Source: Alphaproteobacteria bacterium (GTDB lineage: Bacteria > Pseudomonadota > Alphaproteobacteria > Caulobacterales > Hyphomonadaceae). Taken from it: a DNA stretch of 64,000 nucleotides. Every line of letters starts with the position of its first letter. Position 1 is the stretch's first letter. The stretch is from positions 1-64,000 of the forward strand of contig WGLW01000004.1 in NCBI GenBank assembly GCA_016125405.1, written 5' to 3'. A program made the translations under genes and the position numbers. Of the stretch, positions 53,366 to 62,854 are shown in pieces. The notes beneath the pieces were generated by a model. It was not told the DNA's origin, made no database searches, and saw nothing but the letters and a program-made list of their open reading frames with translations.

Positions 53366-54937
53366 ATGGCCCCAGCAGACTCGACTCGGCAGACCCATCA
53401 GACGCGCCCGAAAATGACGGTGCGCACCGCCAAGCTAGAGGATGTGCCAGGCATTGCGGCGCTAAGCCTGCGCGCTTTCGGTGAGAACGAGGCCAGCAGC
53501 GCGGGCATGATCCAGGGCCAGATTGCGGCCTATCCCGAGGGGCAGTTTGTCGTCGAAATCGACGGCAAGATTGTCGGCTATGCCGCGAGCTTCCGGATTG
53601 ACGAAGATACGGCGATGAAGCCGCACACATGGTCGGAGATCACGGGCGGCGGCTATGCCTCGCGGCACGATCCGAGCGGCGAATGGCTGTACGGAATGGA
53701 AGTCGCGGTTGACCCGGACCATCGCCGGCAGCGCATCGGCCAACGTCTCTACGACACGCGCATCCGGCTTTGCGAGAACGAGGGGCTCAAGGGCATCGTG
53801 TTTGGTGGGCGCATGCCCGGCTGGGCGCGGCGCCGGAAAACCTATCCTGATGTGAAGGACTATCTCGATGCCGTGGTCGAGCGGAAGGTCAATGACCAGG
53901 TCATCGGCTTTCACCTGCGCCAGGGCTTCCGGCCGATCGGCGTGCTGAAAGGATACCTGCCTTACGACGAAGCCTCCGGCGGCTTTGCAAGCCACATGGT
54001 CTGGCGCAACCCGTACGCGGACAAGGCGCTGACGATAAAAACCATTCCGCACGGCCTCAAGGAATCGGTGCGGGTGGCGACAGTGCAGTACCAGCAGAGG
54101 CTGGTGCACAGTTTCGAGGAATTTATCGCCAACGTCGAATATTTCGTCGACGTCTGTTCGGACTATCGCTCCGATTTTGTCGTGTTCCCAGAGCTGTTCA
54201 CGCTTCAGCTCCTCGCCCTGGAAAAACGGAAGCTGAACCCGGCGGAGTCGCTGGTGGCGCTGACGGAGTACACGCCACGCTTCATCGACAAGATGAGCGA
54301 GTTGGCGGTCTCCTACAACATCAACATCATTGGCGGCTCGCACCCGACGCAGGTCGAGGACGGCGACATTCACAACATCGCCTACGTGTTCCTGCGCGAC
54401 GGGCAGGTGCATTCACAGGAAAAGCTGCACCCGACGCCGAGCGAACGGCACTGGTGGAACATCAAGGGCGGCGACACGCTCCGTTCGATCCCCACCGATT
54501 GTGGACCGATCGGTGTGCTGATCTGCTACGATTGCGAATTCCCCGAACTGGCGCGGCGACTGGTGGATGAAGGCGCGCGGCTGCTCTTCGTGCCGTTCTG
54601 CACCGACAACCGGCAGGGCTATCTGCGGGTCCGTTACTGCGCGCAGGCGAGGGCGGTCGAAAACCAGTGCTATGTCGTGATGTCCGGGAATGTCGGCAAC
54701 CTGCCGAACGTGGAGAACATGGACATCAACTATGCGCTGTCCTGCATCCTGACGCCGTGCGACTTCCCGTTTGCGCGGGACGGCATTGCGGCTGAGACGA
54801 CGGAAAACGTGGAGACGGTCGCGATGGCCGATCTCGATATGACCAGCCTGTCCTGGGCGCGGGCGCAAGGCACTGTGCGCAACCTGCGCGACCGGCGCTT
54901 CGATCTCTATCAGGTCGGATGGAAGGACAAGGGCTGA
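53366..54937 (+). CDS. Fusion of GNAT acetyltransferase and carbon-nitrogen hydrolase
   Basis: A protein of 523 residues. ATG 53366 is chosen; ATG 53414 (MTVRTAKLED) is as plausible. Residues about 20-215 are a GNAT domain (VRTAKLEDVPGIAALSLRAF, VAVDPDHRRQRIGQRLYDTR as the acetyl-CoA loop). Residues about 235-515 are a nitrilase-family domain with the Glu-Lys-Cys triad: FPELFTLQ, SQEKLHPTPSE and LICYDCEFPE. This domain pair is known in databases as a bifunctional protein. It probably acylates an amine and hydrolyses or transfers an amide. Substrates unknown. Confidence 0.88.
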   Translation: MAPADSTRQTHQTRPKMTVRTAKLEDVPGIAALSLRAFGENEASSAGMIQGQIAAYPEGQFVVEIDGKIVGYAASFRIDEDTAMKPHTWSEITGGGYASRHDPSGEWLYGMEVAVDPDHRRQRIGQRLYDTRIRLCENEGLKGIVFGGRMPGWARRRKTYPDVKDYLDAVVERKVNDQVIGFHLRQGFRPIGVLKGYLPYDEASGGFASHMVWRNPYADKALTIKTIPHGLKESVRVATVQYQQRLVHSFEEFIANVEYFVDVCSDYRSDFVVFPELFTLQLLALEKRKLNPAESLVALTEYTPRFIDKMSELAVSYNINIIGGSHPTQVEDGDIHNIAYVFLRDGQVHSQEKLHPTPSERHWWNIKGGDTLRSIPTDCGPIGVLICYDCEFPELARRLVDEGARLLFVPFCTDNRQGYLRVRYCAQARAVENQCYVVMSGNVGNLPNVENMDINYALSCILTPCDFPFARDGIAAETTENVETVAMADLDMTSLSWARAQGTVRNLRDRRFDLYQVGWKDKG

Positions 54938-54976
54938 GGCGCAAGGCGCCCCAGCCCAATATTTGTCTTCAAAAGA

Positions 54977-56332
54977 CTACTTCTCGGGATGCGTCAGGGC
55001 CTGATAGGTCAGGGTCCGCGCCATCGTGCCGAGATCGTCTCCGCCCGTGCCGCCCATGCGCTGGATCATGCCGACGGCGATCAGGTCGTTGGTCGGATCG
55101 ATCCAGAACCAGGTGCCGGCGGCGCCGCCCCAGCTGAAGGTGTTGTCGCCCTCCAGCATTCCGGCCGCCCGCGCATTGTTGACGACCTGGAAGTCGAGGC
55201 CGAAGCCGACCGCCTCGTTGAACGCAGCGACGCTGGTTCCGTTATTGGAAACCAGGACGCTATGCGGGATGACGTTGGTGTCCATGAGTTCGACGGAGGC
55301 AGGCGAAAGGATCCGCACGCCGTCGAGTTCGCCCTTGTTGACCATCATCTGGCAGAAGCGGGCGTAATCCATCGTCGTCGACACGAGGCCGCCGCCGCCG
55401 CTCTCCATGGCCGGCGGCTTGGTGTAGTCCGGCATGGGATTGCCGAAGAGGTCCTTCGCCTCAACGATCTTCTTCTGATCGGGGTCCCAGACATAGACGG
55501 CAGCCAACCGGTCAGCCTTGTCGGCGCCGGTATAGAAAGCCGTGTCGTTCATCTTCAGCGGCTTGAAGACGTGCTCGGCGAGATAGTCGCCGAATTTCTG
55601 CCCGCTGATTTTCTCGACAATGTAGCCCTGGATGTCGACGGCCGAGGAGTACGACCAGTTGGTGCCCGGCTGGAACATCAGGGGGATCGTCGCCGTGCGG
55701 TCGATCATTTCCTGCAGGCCATTCGAGGAGAGCACGCCCTTCTCGCGATACATCTTGTCGACGGGGTGCTCGGTCGCGAGGCCGTAGCCGAAGCCGGCGG
55801 TGTGGCTCATGATCTCCCGCATGGTCGGCGGACGCTTCATGTCCTCGAGCACCATCGTGCCGTTCGGGTTGATCGATTTGACGACGCGCAGGTTCTTGAA
55901 CTCGGGAACATAGCGCGTGACCGGATCGTCGAGGCGCCACTTACCCTGTTCGAACAGGGTCATCATGGCGACGCCGGTGAGCGGTTTGCTCATGGAATAG
56001 ATCCGGAAGATCGTGTCCTTCGCCATCGGTTTGTCGGCGGCGAGGCTGGCCTTGCCGTAGGTGTTGAACTCCACAATCTTGCCGTGACGGGCGAGCAGGG
56101 TGGTCATGCCGGCGACGCGGCCGTCCGTCACCACCTTCGCCATGTAGTCATCCAGCAATTTCAGACGGGCGGAATCGAAACCCACTGACTCGGGGCTGGC
56201 GGCTGTCGATAATCCGGTGTCGGAAGCCGCGGTGGTGGCGGCGGACGCCTGTCCGGCGGTCTGCGCCGGAGAGCACGAGGCTAGAAGCGCGGCGCCCAGG
56301 GCGGCGGCAATGAAATAGGAGCGGCGGTGCAT
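54977..56332 (-). CDS. Serine hydrolase, class C beta-lactamase fold, lipoprotein
   Basis: A protein of 451 residues with GGGAGG upstream of the ATG. Residues 1-20 are a lipoprotein signal (LLASC). The fold is that of EstB/class C beta-lactamases: SxxK motif in IYSMSKPLTG, the Tyr motif in NWSYSSAVDIQGY and the final HxG/KTG-like region in SWGGAAGTWF. Members are esterases or D-amino-acid peptidases as often as beta-lactamases, so resistance should not be assumed. It lies convergent to the GNAT-nitrilase gene and divergent from recO. Confidence 0.88.
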   Translation of the reverse strand: MHRRSYFIAAALGAALLASCSPAQTAGQASAATTAASDTGLSTAASPESVGFDSARLKLLDDYMAKVVTDGRVAGMTTLLARHGKIVEFNTYGKASLAADKPMAKDTIFRIYSMSKPLTGVAMMTLFEQGKWRLDDPVTRYVPEFKNLRVVKSINPNGTMVLEDMKRPPTMREIMSHTAGFGYGLATEHPVDKMYREKGVLSSNGLQEMIDRTATIPLMFQPGTNWSYSSAVDIQGYIVEKISGQKFGDYLAEHVFKPLKMNDTAFYTGADKADRLAAVYVWDPDQKKIVEAKDLFGNPMPDYTKPPAMESGGGGLVSTTMDYARFCQMMVNKGELDGVRILSPASVELMDTNVIPHSVLVSNNGTSVAAFNEAVGFGLDFQVVNNARAAGMLEGDNTFSWGGAAGTWFWIDPTNDLIAVGMIQRMGGTGGDDLGTMARTLTYQALTHPEK

Positions 56333-56511
56333 TCAGATGTCCTCCCAGACCTTTTTTGTCGTCCCGGCTTGGCCAGCCATGGCCCCTTCTAGCGTCTTAC
56401 GGTCGATGCGACCATGCCCCAACGGGCCGGTCCGGCTGGCAATCGGCGGTGAAATTGAGGTCTCCCGTCCTCCCTCTTCCGGTTCCCTTACGCAAAGCCT
56501 ATTCAGGTTGC

Positions 56512-57294
56512 ATGGCTGAATGGACAGACCGGGCGATATCGCTGGGGCTCCGGCGCTTTGGCGAGACGGGCGCCATCCTCGATGTATTCGGCCGCACAAG
56601 GGGCCGCACGCGGGCGATGATCTATGGCGGCGCGAGCCGGTCCAAGCGGGCCGTAATGCAGGCTGGAAACACCCTGGCCGTAACCTGGCGTGCGCGGGCC
56701 GAGGACAGTCTGGGTTTCTTCGCTGTCGCCGAACCGGAGGCGGAGCGATCAGCGATTCACTTGTCGGACCCCGCCGCGCTGGGCGCGTTGCAGGCCATAT
56801 CCGAACTGCTGCTGCAGGCGCTGCCGGATGGAGAGGCGAAGCCGCCGCTGTTCGATGCAGCCGAGACGCTGCTGGATTCCTTGGGCGACCCCGATATCTG
56901 GCCGGCGCTCTTCGTGCGCTGGGAACTGGGCCTGCTGAGCATGCTGGGCTTTGGCCTGGACCTGTCGAACTGCGCCATTTCCGGCGCCAATGACGGATTG
57001 ACCCATGTCAGCCCGCGGACGGGCCGCGCCGTCCGGGGCTCGGAGGCAGGCGAGTACATCGACCGGCTTCTTGTACTGCCGGCCTTCCTCATCGACGTGA
57101 CGGCGCCGGCGACGCCTGTGGATATCTCGGCCGGCTTCCGCTTAACCGGTTATTTTCTTTCCAACCGTCTGTTTGCGGACCTCAACAGACCTGTTCCCGA
57201 TGCGCGATTCCTGATGATTGACCGTCTGGAGCGCGCAGGGCGACTCTCCACCACGACCGATACCCGAGACAGTGATTCCCAAGACGGGGCGTAA
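56512..57294 (+). CDS. recO: DNA repair protein RecO
   Basis: A protein of 260 residues, ATG 56512 chosen by homology of the start (MAEWTDRAISLGLRRFGETG). It has the N-terminal OB fold (LDVFGRTRGRTRAMIYGGAS), and a helical C-terminal part with LFVRWELGLLSMLGFGLDLSNC. RecO loads RecA with RecF and RecR in gap repair and anneals single strands. The zinc ribbon of some RecO proteins is not evident. The stop is two bases before parC, a classical alphaproteobacterial pair. Confidence 0.93.
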   Translation: MAEWTDRAISLGLRRFGETGAILDVFGRTRGRTRAMIYGGASRSKRAVMQAGNTLAVTWRARAEDSLGFFAVAEPEAERSAIHLSDPAALGALQAISELLLQALPDGEAKPPLFDAAETLLDSLGDPDIWPALFVRWELGLLSMLGFGLDLSNCAISGANDGLTHVSPRTGRAVRGSEAGEYIDRLLVLPAFLIDVTAPATPVDISAGFRLTGYFLSNRLFADLNRPVPDARFLMIDRLERAGRLSTTTDTRDSDSQDGA

Positions 57295-57296
57295 CG

Positions 57297-59552
57297 ATGG
57301 CCAAGAGCAGCGTAATCGATGACGGCGGGAACGGTCGCGGCGCCGGCGGCCATATCGTCGACGAGTCCATGTCGGACGCGCTCTCGCGGCGCTATCTGGC
57401 CTATGCCATGTCGACCATCACGGCGCGGGCGCTGCCGGATGTGCGCGATGGATTGAAGCCGGTTCACCGCCGCGTTCTCTATTCCATGCGGAGCCTGAAT
57501 CTGTCGCCCGACGGGTCGTTCCGGAAATGCGCGACCGTTGTCGGTGAAGTCATCGGTAAGTACCACCCGCACGGCGATCAATCGATCTACGACGCCCTGG
57601 TTCGACTGGCGCAGGATTTCAACACCCGGCATCCGCTGGTCGACGGGCAGGGCAACTTCGGTAACATCGACGGAGATTCAGCGGCCGCATTCCGCTACAC
57701 CGAAGCGCGTCTCACGCCGGCGGCGATGCTGCTGCTGGAAGGACTGGATGAAGACGCGGTCGATTTCCGCGAGACCTATGACGGACAGAACCGCGAGCCT
57801 GTGGTGCTGGCGGCCGGGTTTCCAAACCTTCTCGCCAACGGCGCTTCGGGCATCGCGGTCGGCATGGCGTGTTCGGTGCCGCCGCACAACGCAGCCGAAT
57901 GCATCGATGCAGCCGTCTACCTGCTCGATCACCCGAAGGCGACGGTGGATGACCTCATGGGCATCATGCCCGGTCCTGACTTCCCGACGGGCGGCGTCAT
58001 TGTCGAATCGAAGGAGTCGCTTCGCGAAGCCTATGTCACCGGCCGGGGCGGCATCCGCATCCGCGCGCGGTGGCACAAGGAAGATCTCGGCCGCGGCATG
58101 TGGCGCATCATCGTCACGGAAATTCCCTATCAGGTGCAGAAATCCAAATTGATGGAGCGCCTTGCAGAACTGATCGAGACCAAGAAGGCCCCGCTGCTCG
58201 ACGACGCCATGGACGAAAGCGCCGAGGACGTCCGCATCGTGCTGACGCCCAAGTCGCGCACCGTCGAGCCGGAAGTGCTGATGCAGACGCTTTTCCGTCA
58301 GTGCGAACTGGAAACGCGTTTCCCGGTCAACATGAACCTGCTGGACCACGGCGTACCGCGGGTCATGGGCCTGAGGGAAATACTGAAGGCGTATCTCGAT
58401 CACCGCCGCGAGGTCATCACCCGCCGAGCGAAGCACCGGCTGGAGAAGATCGAGCGCCGCCTCGAAATCCTGGACGGGTTCCTGAAGGCCTACCTCAACA
58501 TCGACGAAGTGATCCGGATCATCCGCTACGAGGACGATCCGAAAGTCGTGATGATGAAGAAGTTCCGGCTGTCGGAGATCCAGGTCGAGGCGATCCTCAA
58601 CATGCGCCTGCGCGCCTTGCGCAAGCTCGAAGAGATCGAGATCAAGGGCGAGCACAAGCAACTGTCGCAAGAGCGCGATGAGATCGTCGCGCTGCTGGGC
58701 TCGACGGGCCGGCAATGGACCGAGGTGAAGCGTCAGCTGAAGGCGGCGCGAGAAGTCTTTGGCGAAAAGACAAAAATCGGTCCGCGGCGGTCGAAGTTCG
58801 ATGAGGCGGTCGAGATCGATACGGACGCGGCGCTCGAAGCCCTGATCGTCAAGGAGCCCGTGACGGTCGTTCTTTCCAAAATGGGATGGATCCGCGCGCT
58901 GAAGGGGCACAACCAGAAGCTGGACCAGGTGAAGTTCAAGGAGGGAGACGAGCTTCTCTCCACGCTGGAATGCCAGACGACCGACAAGGTGGTGCTGATG
59001 GCCTCCGGCGGCCGGGCCTTCACGATCGGAGCCGACAAGCTGCCGGGGGGGCGCGGCCATGGCGAGCCGATCCGGCTTCAGCTCGACGTGCCGGAATCGG
59101 AAACGATCGTCGAGATGTTCGTGCCCGAAGGGGAGGCCAAGCGCATTCTGGCGTCCTCGAAGGGATACGGGTTCATCGTGCCGGATTCGGAACTGGTCTC
59201 GGCCACGCGCAAGGGCAAGATCATTCTCAATGTCGGCAAGGAGAAGCTGGCGGCCGTCGCGAGGGTGGACGGCGACATGATCGCGGTGATCGGCAAGAAC
59301 CGGAAGCTGCTGTTCTTCAAGACAGACGAGTTGCCGGAAATGTCCCGGGGCAAGGGCGTGAAGCTTCAGGCCTACAAGGATGGCGGCCTCGCCGACATGA
59401 AGACCTTCAACAAGGCCGACGGCTTTTCATGGACCGATTCCGGCGGGCGCCAGATGCAGCATTCCGACTGGAAGGACTGGGTTGGCAAACGCGCCCAGGC
59501 CGGACGCATCGCTCCGAAGGGCTTCAACCGTAACGGGCGGTTTGCCGGCTAG
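57297..59552 (+). CDS. parC: DNA topoisomerase IV subunit A
   Basis: A protein of 751 residues. The winged-helix and tower regions are present: VRDGLKPVHRRVLYSM, the active Tyr in AFRYTEARLTP, EPVVLAAGFPNLLANGASGI and SVPPHNAAECIDAAV. The C-terminal domain has beta-propeller-like blades (LMASGGRAFTIGADKLPGGR, GYGFIVPDSELVSATRKGK). It decatenates chromosomes with ParE. It is more ParC- than GyrA-like by its short C-terminal domain and genome context next to recO. Confidence 0.93.
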   Translation: MAKSSVIDDGGNGRGAGGHIVDESMSDALSRRYLAYAMSTITARALPDVRDGLKPVHRRVLYSMRSLNLSPDGSFRKCATVVGEVIGKYHPHGDQSIYDALVRLAQDFNTRHPLVDGQGNFGNIDGDSAAAFRYTEARLTPAAMLLLEGLDEDAVDFRETYDGQNREPVVLAAGFPNLLANGASGIAVGMACSVPPHNAAECIDAAVYLLDHPKATVDDLMGIMPGPDFPTGGVIVESKESLREAYVTGRGGIRIRARWHKEDLGRGMWRIIVTEIPYQVQKSKLMERLAELIETKKAPLLDDAMDESAEDVRIVLTPKSRTVEPEVLMQTLFRQCELETRFPVNMNLLDHGVPRVMGLREILKAYLDHRREVITRRAKHRLEKIERRLEILDGFLKAYLNIDEVIRIIRYEDDPKVVMMKKFRLSEIQVEAILNMRLRALRKLEEIEIKGEHKQLSQERDEIVALLGSTGRQWTEVKRQLKAAREVFGEKTKIGPRRSKFDEAVEIDTDAALEALIVKEPVTVVLSKMGWIRALKGHNQKLDQVKFKEGDELLSTLECQTTDKVVLMASGGRAFTIGADKLPGGRGHGEPIRLQLDVPESETIVEMFVPEGEAKRILASSKGYGFIVPDSELVSATRKGKIILNVGKEKLAAVARVDGDMIAVIGKNRKLLFFKTDELPEMSRGKGVKLQAYKDGGLADMKTFNKADGFSWTDSGGRQMQHSDWKDWVGKRAQAGRIAPKGFNRNGRFAG

Positions 59553-59557
59553 CGGCC

Positions 59558-60769
59558 TCAGGCGCCAGCAGGCACCGCGAACACAATTACCACCAGCGCC
59601 AGCATCATGCCGCTGGCGAACAAACCGGTCCGCACCGGTTCGCGTCGCCTCCACGCCGAAATCGCGGCCTGGAGGCACTGGATCGCATAGAACGCCACGA
59701 AGACCTTGGATGCGTACGTGATGATCTCGTAGATGTTCGCGACCCAGGTGATGCCTATGGCGACCAGCGCTGTGGCGAAGTTCGCGAAATTGACCCTGAT
59801 GCGCTTTCGCGTGGCTTCCTCGATCATGCCGCCGGCGCCGTTGGTGTCGGCCACCGCCGCAGAGAGCTGCGACGCCAGAGCCGCGAGAATGATCAACGGG
59901 CCAACCGCCATCCCGATTGGTTTCAGCAGGTCGATAATCGCGGTCTCGCCGCCATGTGCAGGCAGTCCGCCCGTAAAGAATGGCGTCATAAGAAGAATGA
60001 AGGCCATGTAGATCGCGGTCGAGATCCATTGCGCCCAGCGCATCGTTCTGACCCGCGTCTGCGCGTCATAGGCTGCCCCCAGATAGCGCGATGTCTCAAA
60101 GCCCTGCACCAGGATAACCAGGCCAAGAAGCACCGCGATCTCGCGGCCGCCCCTCGGGTGGGAGAGCTGATGCAGCGCGAAGTCGCCGTTATGGATCGCA
60201 AGGCCGCTGCTAAGAGCCATGGCCAGCAAAAGACCGGCGATGAGGGACAGCTTCACGCTGACGGCGCTGATTTCCAGATGCTCCAGCGCGCGCAGACCGC
60301 CGAGCAATCCGATGATCCCGACCAGGCTTATCGCTCCCGTGGCGCCGACGCGGGTCCAGAAGGGATCCGTGACGTCAACGAGACGAAGCGCAAATGCGGC
60401 GAACAGGTTGAGGTAGTATGCAACCGACACGAAGTAGGCGAGCGACAAGGTAAGGTCCGACACCCGCTCAAGGGTCTTTGTTGGCGGCTTCGCATCGCCG
60501 GCCAGCTGCGGTTCGACATGCAGGATATTGTGCCTAATCGCCTCGCCAAACACATAGGCCGATGCGCACAGCCCGGTCATGGCGAGCCAGGCGTAGTTTC
60601 CCGCGGCGTCCGCCAGGATTGGCCCTGAAACAAGAAAGCCAGAACCGATGATGGACGCCAACGGCGTGACCGTCGCGCGCCACAACGGCGCCTTCAACAG
60701 CCTGGGTTGCAAAAGTAGCGTCGCAGCAAGCAGCGAACCGATGATCAGTACGAGGTTTGTCGGCGTCAT
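59558..60769 (-). CDS. APC/LeuT-like membrane transporter of unknown substrate
   Basis: A membrane protein of 403 residues with about 11 hydrophobic segments. It starts MTPTNLVLIIGSLLAATLLL, with PLASIIGSGFLVSGPIL as a broken first helix typical of the APC fold and a Na-site-like GMAVGPLIILAALASQLSAA later. A hydrophilic loop (EEATRKRIRVNFANF) is near 320. It does not match NRAMP or amino-acid permease signatures closely enough for me to name it. It is likely a cation- or amino-acid-type symporter. It is six bases from parC on the opposite strand. Confidence 0.7.
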   Translation of the reverse strand: MTPTNLVLIIGSLLAATLLLQPRLLKAPLWRATVTPLASIIGSGFLVSGPILADAAGNYAWLAMTGLCASAYVFGEAIRHNILHVEPQLAGDAKPPTKTLERVSDLTLSLAYFVSVAYYLNLFAAFALRLVDVTDPFWTRVGATGAISLVGIIGLLGGLRALEHLEISAVSVKLSLIAGLLLAMALSSGLAIHNGDFALHQLSHPRGGREIAVLLGLVILVQGFETSRYLGAAYDAQTRVRTMRWAQWISTAIYMAFILLMTPFFTGGLPAHGGETAIIDLLKPIGMAVGPLIILAALASQLSAAVADTNGAGGMIEEATRKRIRVNFANFATALVAIGITWVANIYEIITYASKVFVAFYAIQCLQAAISAWRRREPVRTGLFASGMMLALVVIVFAVPAGA

Positions 60770-60789
60770 CTGTTCAATTGCGCCGACTG

Positions 60790-62130
60790 TCAGGTCGCCT
60801 GCGGCATGGAGCCCTGAAGAGCGGTGAAGAAGCGGATCGCCAGCGGCCCATCGCGCAGGGAGGTGTCGGAATCCAGCATGTGGGCGAGGCGATAGCGGAA
60901 GATCAGAAAGTCCTCATCCGTATCGCACAACTTGCGCAGCACGGTGGCGACAGTCCGTGAGACGGCAAAATTCACCGGGCGCTCGCCCTCGGTTTCCGGG
61001 TAGACATAGTCCGAGTTGGTGGAGATGGACCACGCGCCGTGAGAAATGGCGAATGCGGGCGGCAGGTACTCGGCCGCCAGGCCGTCCAGGCCCACGCCCG
61101 CCGCCGCGCGGCTTGCGAGCTTGTCGGCAAGTAGTCCTGCCTGAAGCGCCGCAACCGACATGCCCTGTCCATAGGTTGGGTTGATCGTGCTGATCGTGTC
61201 GCCAATCGGCAGAAGGCGATCCGGCCAGCGCTTCGCCTGGTCGTAGCGGCGACGCGTGGAATAGGGTTTGCGGTACATCTTCAGGTCAGCGACTGGCTTG
61301 GCGTCGCGGATGCGCTTGTAGATATCGTCCGTCTCGTAGCGGGATGCGTAGTCGATGAACCCTTCAAGGTCTCTGGGCGGAACATTGGCGCCACGGCCTC
61401 CGAGTGAGACGACCCATTCGTCGTTCTCAACGGGAAGCAAGAGTCCGAAATAATGGCTGGGCGGAGCAGGCAGGAAGAAGAAGCCTTTCCTTTCGCCCCG
61501 ATAGGCCTCCGGCATGGCGAAGCGGCCGGTGACATAAGTCACGTTGATCCTGATCGCTTCGGTCGAATATTCTGTGTGGCCATCCGCAGCCAGCTGTTCG
61601 GCGAGCGGCGCGTTCATGCCGCTGGCGTCGACCACGAGGTCGGCGGCGACCATTGTGCCGTCTTCCAATTCGACGCCGTTGCAAATTCCGTTCGACACGG
61701 TGAAACGCTTTACGGGCGTCTGATCGTCGATCGTCACGTTCGTCAAGGCCTGCACGCGCTCGCGCAGGACACGCTCGTAGGCGGGGCGAGAAAGAGATGC
61801 GACCGTGAAGCCGGCGTCGATTTCCTTCATCAGGCCGCCGAAGTCCCTGAGCGCGATGTCCTGGCCGGCCCGCAGCTCTACGGCGCCGGCGTCGTAAAAT
61901 GCCGCGTGCATGCCGGGGAGCAGGCGTTCCAGGGTCTCGGCCCCGCCCTTGAGAAGCTGGTGGATGTGGCTGCTCTGGCCGGCGCCGGAGCGCGGATCGA
62001 AGCCGTCTGGCAGGGTATCCTTGTCCAAGACCTGTACGGCGGCAAAGTGTGGGGACAGCGCTGCGGCTGCCGCGAGCCCGCCCATGCCCGCGCCAATCAC
62101 GATAGCAGTTTGTCCAAGCTGACCGGCCAA
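60790..62130 (-). CDS. FAD-dependent oxidoreductase/monooxygenase-like protein
   Basis: A flavoprotein of 446 residues. The start is TTG at 62130 with GGAGGGGG just upstream. The N-terminal dinucleotide site is VIGAGMGGLAAAAAL, and the second FAD block is RLLPIGDTISTINPTYGQGM, which fits halogenase/p-hydroxybenzoate-hydroxylase-like folds. HIHQLLKGG and DASGMNAPLAEQL fit the same group. It probably hydroxylates or oxidises a small organic molecule. A 20-base gap separates it from the transporter gene; both may be one transcript. Confidence 0.82.
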   Translation of the reverse strand: MAGQLGQTAIVIGAGMGGLAAAAALSPHFAAVQVLDKDTLPDGFDPRSGAGQSSHIHQLLKGGAETLERLLPGMHAAFYDAGAVELRAGQDIALRDFGGLMKEIDAGFTVASLSRPAYERVLRERVQALTNVTIDDQTPVKRFTVSNGICNGVELEDGTMVAADLVVDASGMNAPLAEQLAADGHTEYSTEAIRINVTYVTGRFAMPEAYRGERKGFFFLPAPPSHYFGLLLPVENDEWVVSLGGRGANVPPRDLEGFIDYASRYETDDIYKRIRDAKPVADLKMYRKPYSTRRRYDQAKRWPDRLLPIGDTISTINPTYGQGMSVAALQAGLLADKLASRAAAGVGLDGLAAEYLPPAFAISHGAWSISTNSDYVYPETEGERPVNFAVSRTVATVLRKLCDTDEDFLIFRYRLAHMLDSDTSLRDGPLAIRFFTALQGSMPQAT

Positions 62131-62249
62131 TGCGACCCCCTCCGGAATGACAGCGCCAAGGTTAGTCCAGCTGGCGCAGAAGACCTAGGGCCGGAGCACC
62201 TTCCGGCGGCGCGGCACTGGACCGCAATGCGTGGTGTTGTAGGTTGTGG

Positions 62250-62288
62250 GCGTCCGGATCGGGCGGACGCAAACGGGAGGGGACCTCC
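62250..62288 (+). promoter_or_regulatory. Two hairpins in the lemA leader, the second over the ribosome binding site
   Basis: GCGTCCG and CGGACGC (62250-62256, 62264-62270) form a perfect 7-bp stem with a 7-base loop. Five bases later GGAGG and CCTCC (62276-62280, 62284-62288) can pair around GGA. The second stem holds the Shine-Dalgarno sequence of lemA, two bases before the ATG, and could control translation. Confidence 0.4.
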
Positions 62289-62290
62289 GC

Positions 62291-62854
62291 ATGACGCCAA
62301 TCTATATCGGGCTGGGCGTCGTTGCGCTCATCGTTCTCGCGTTGATCCTGATCTACAACGGCCTGGTGTCCAAGCGGCAGGCGGTGAACGAGGCCTTTTC
62401 GGGCATCGATGTTCAACTGAAGCTGCGGCGCGAGCTGATCCCAAATCTGGTCGAAACCGTGAAGGGCTACGCGGCGCACGAGCGCGGTACGCTGGACGCC
62501 GTGATCGCGGCGCGCAACGCGGCGGCGACGGCGTCCGGCCCTACGGCTCAGGGCGCAGCCGAGAGCATGGTGACGTCGGCTCTGGGCAAGGTCTTCGCCC
62601 TTGCGGAGGCCTATCCCAATCTCAAGGCGAGCGAGAACTTCGTCGCCCTGCAGGGCGAACTGGCGCAGATTGAGGACAAGCTGGCCGCCGCGCGGCGCTT
62701 CTACAACTCGTCGGTTGGCGAATACAATACGGCCATCCAGCAGTTTCCCGCCTCGCTGATCGCCGGTTCCGGCGGCTTTACCAAGCGGGACTTTTTCGAC
62801 GTTGGCGAGGCCGCCCGAGCAGACCTGAATGTTGCGCCGGAAGTGAAGTTCTAG
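62291..62854 (+). CDS. lemA: LemA family protein
   Basis: A protein of 187 residues with an N-terminal membrane helix (YIGLGVVALIVLALILIY) and a four-helix bundle. The LemA signature is IDVQLKLRRELIPNLVETVKG split as given, then SENFVALQGELAQIEDKLAAARRFYN, and NTAIQQFPASLIAG. LemA proteins are anchored to the membrane and face outward, with an unclear structural role, often linked to membrane proteases of the HtpX type. ATG 62291 is chosen; its binding site is in a hairpin. Confidence 0.93.
   Translation: MTPIYIGLGVVALIVLALILIYNGLVSKRQAVNEAFSGIDVQLKLRRELIPNLVETVKGYAAHERGTLDAVIAARNAAATASGPTAQGAAESMVTSALGKVFALAEAYPNLKASENFVALQGELAQIEDKLAAARRFYNSSVGEYNTAIQQFPASLIAGSGGFTKRDFFDVGEAARADLNVAPEVKF

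Noticed and set aside
54977-56332. An antibiotic-resistance beta-lactamase
   Set aside because: The fold is shared with esterases and peptidases, and the context gives no resistance cue.
57678-59060. A 460-codon minus-strand frame across parC
   Set aside because: Antisense shadow; parC motifs are certain.
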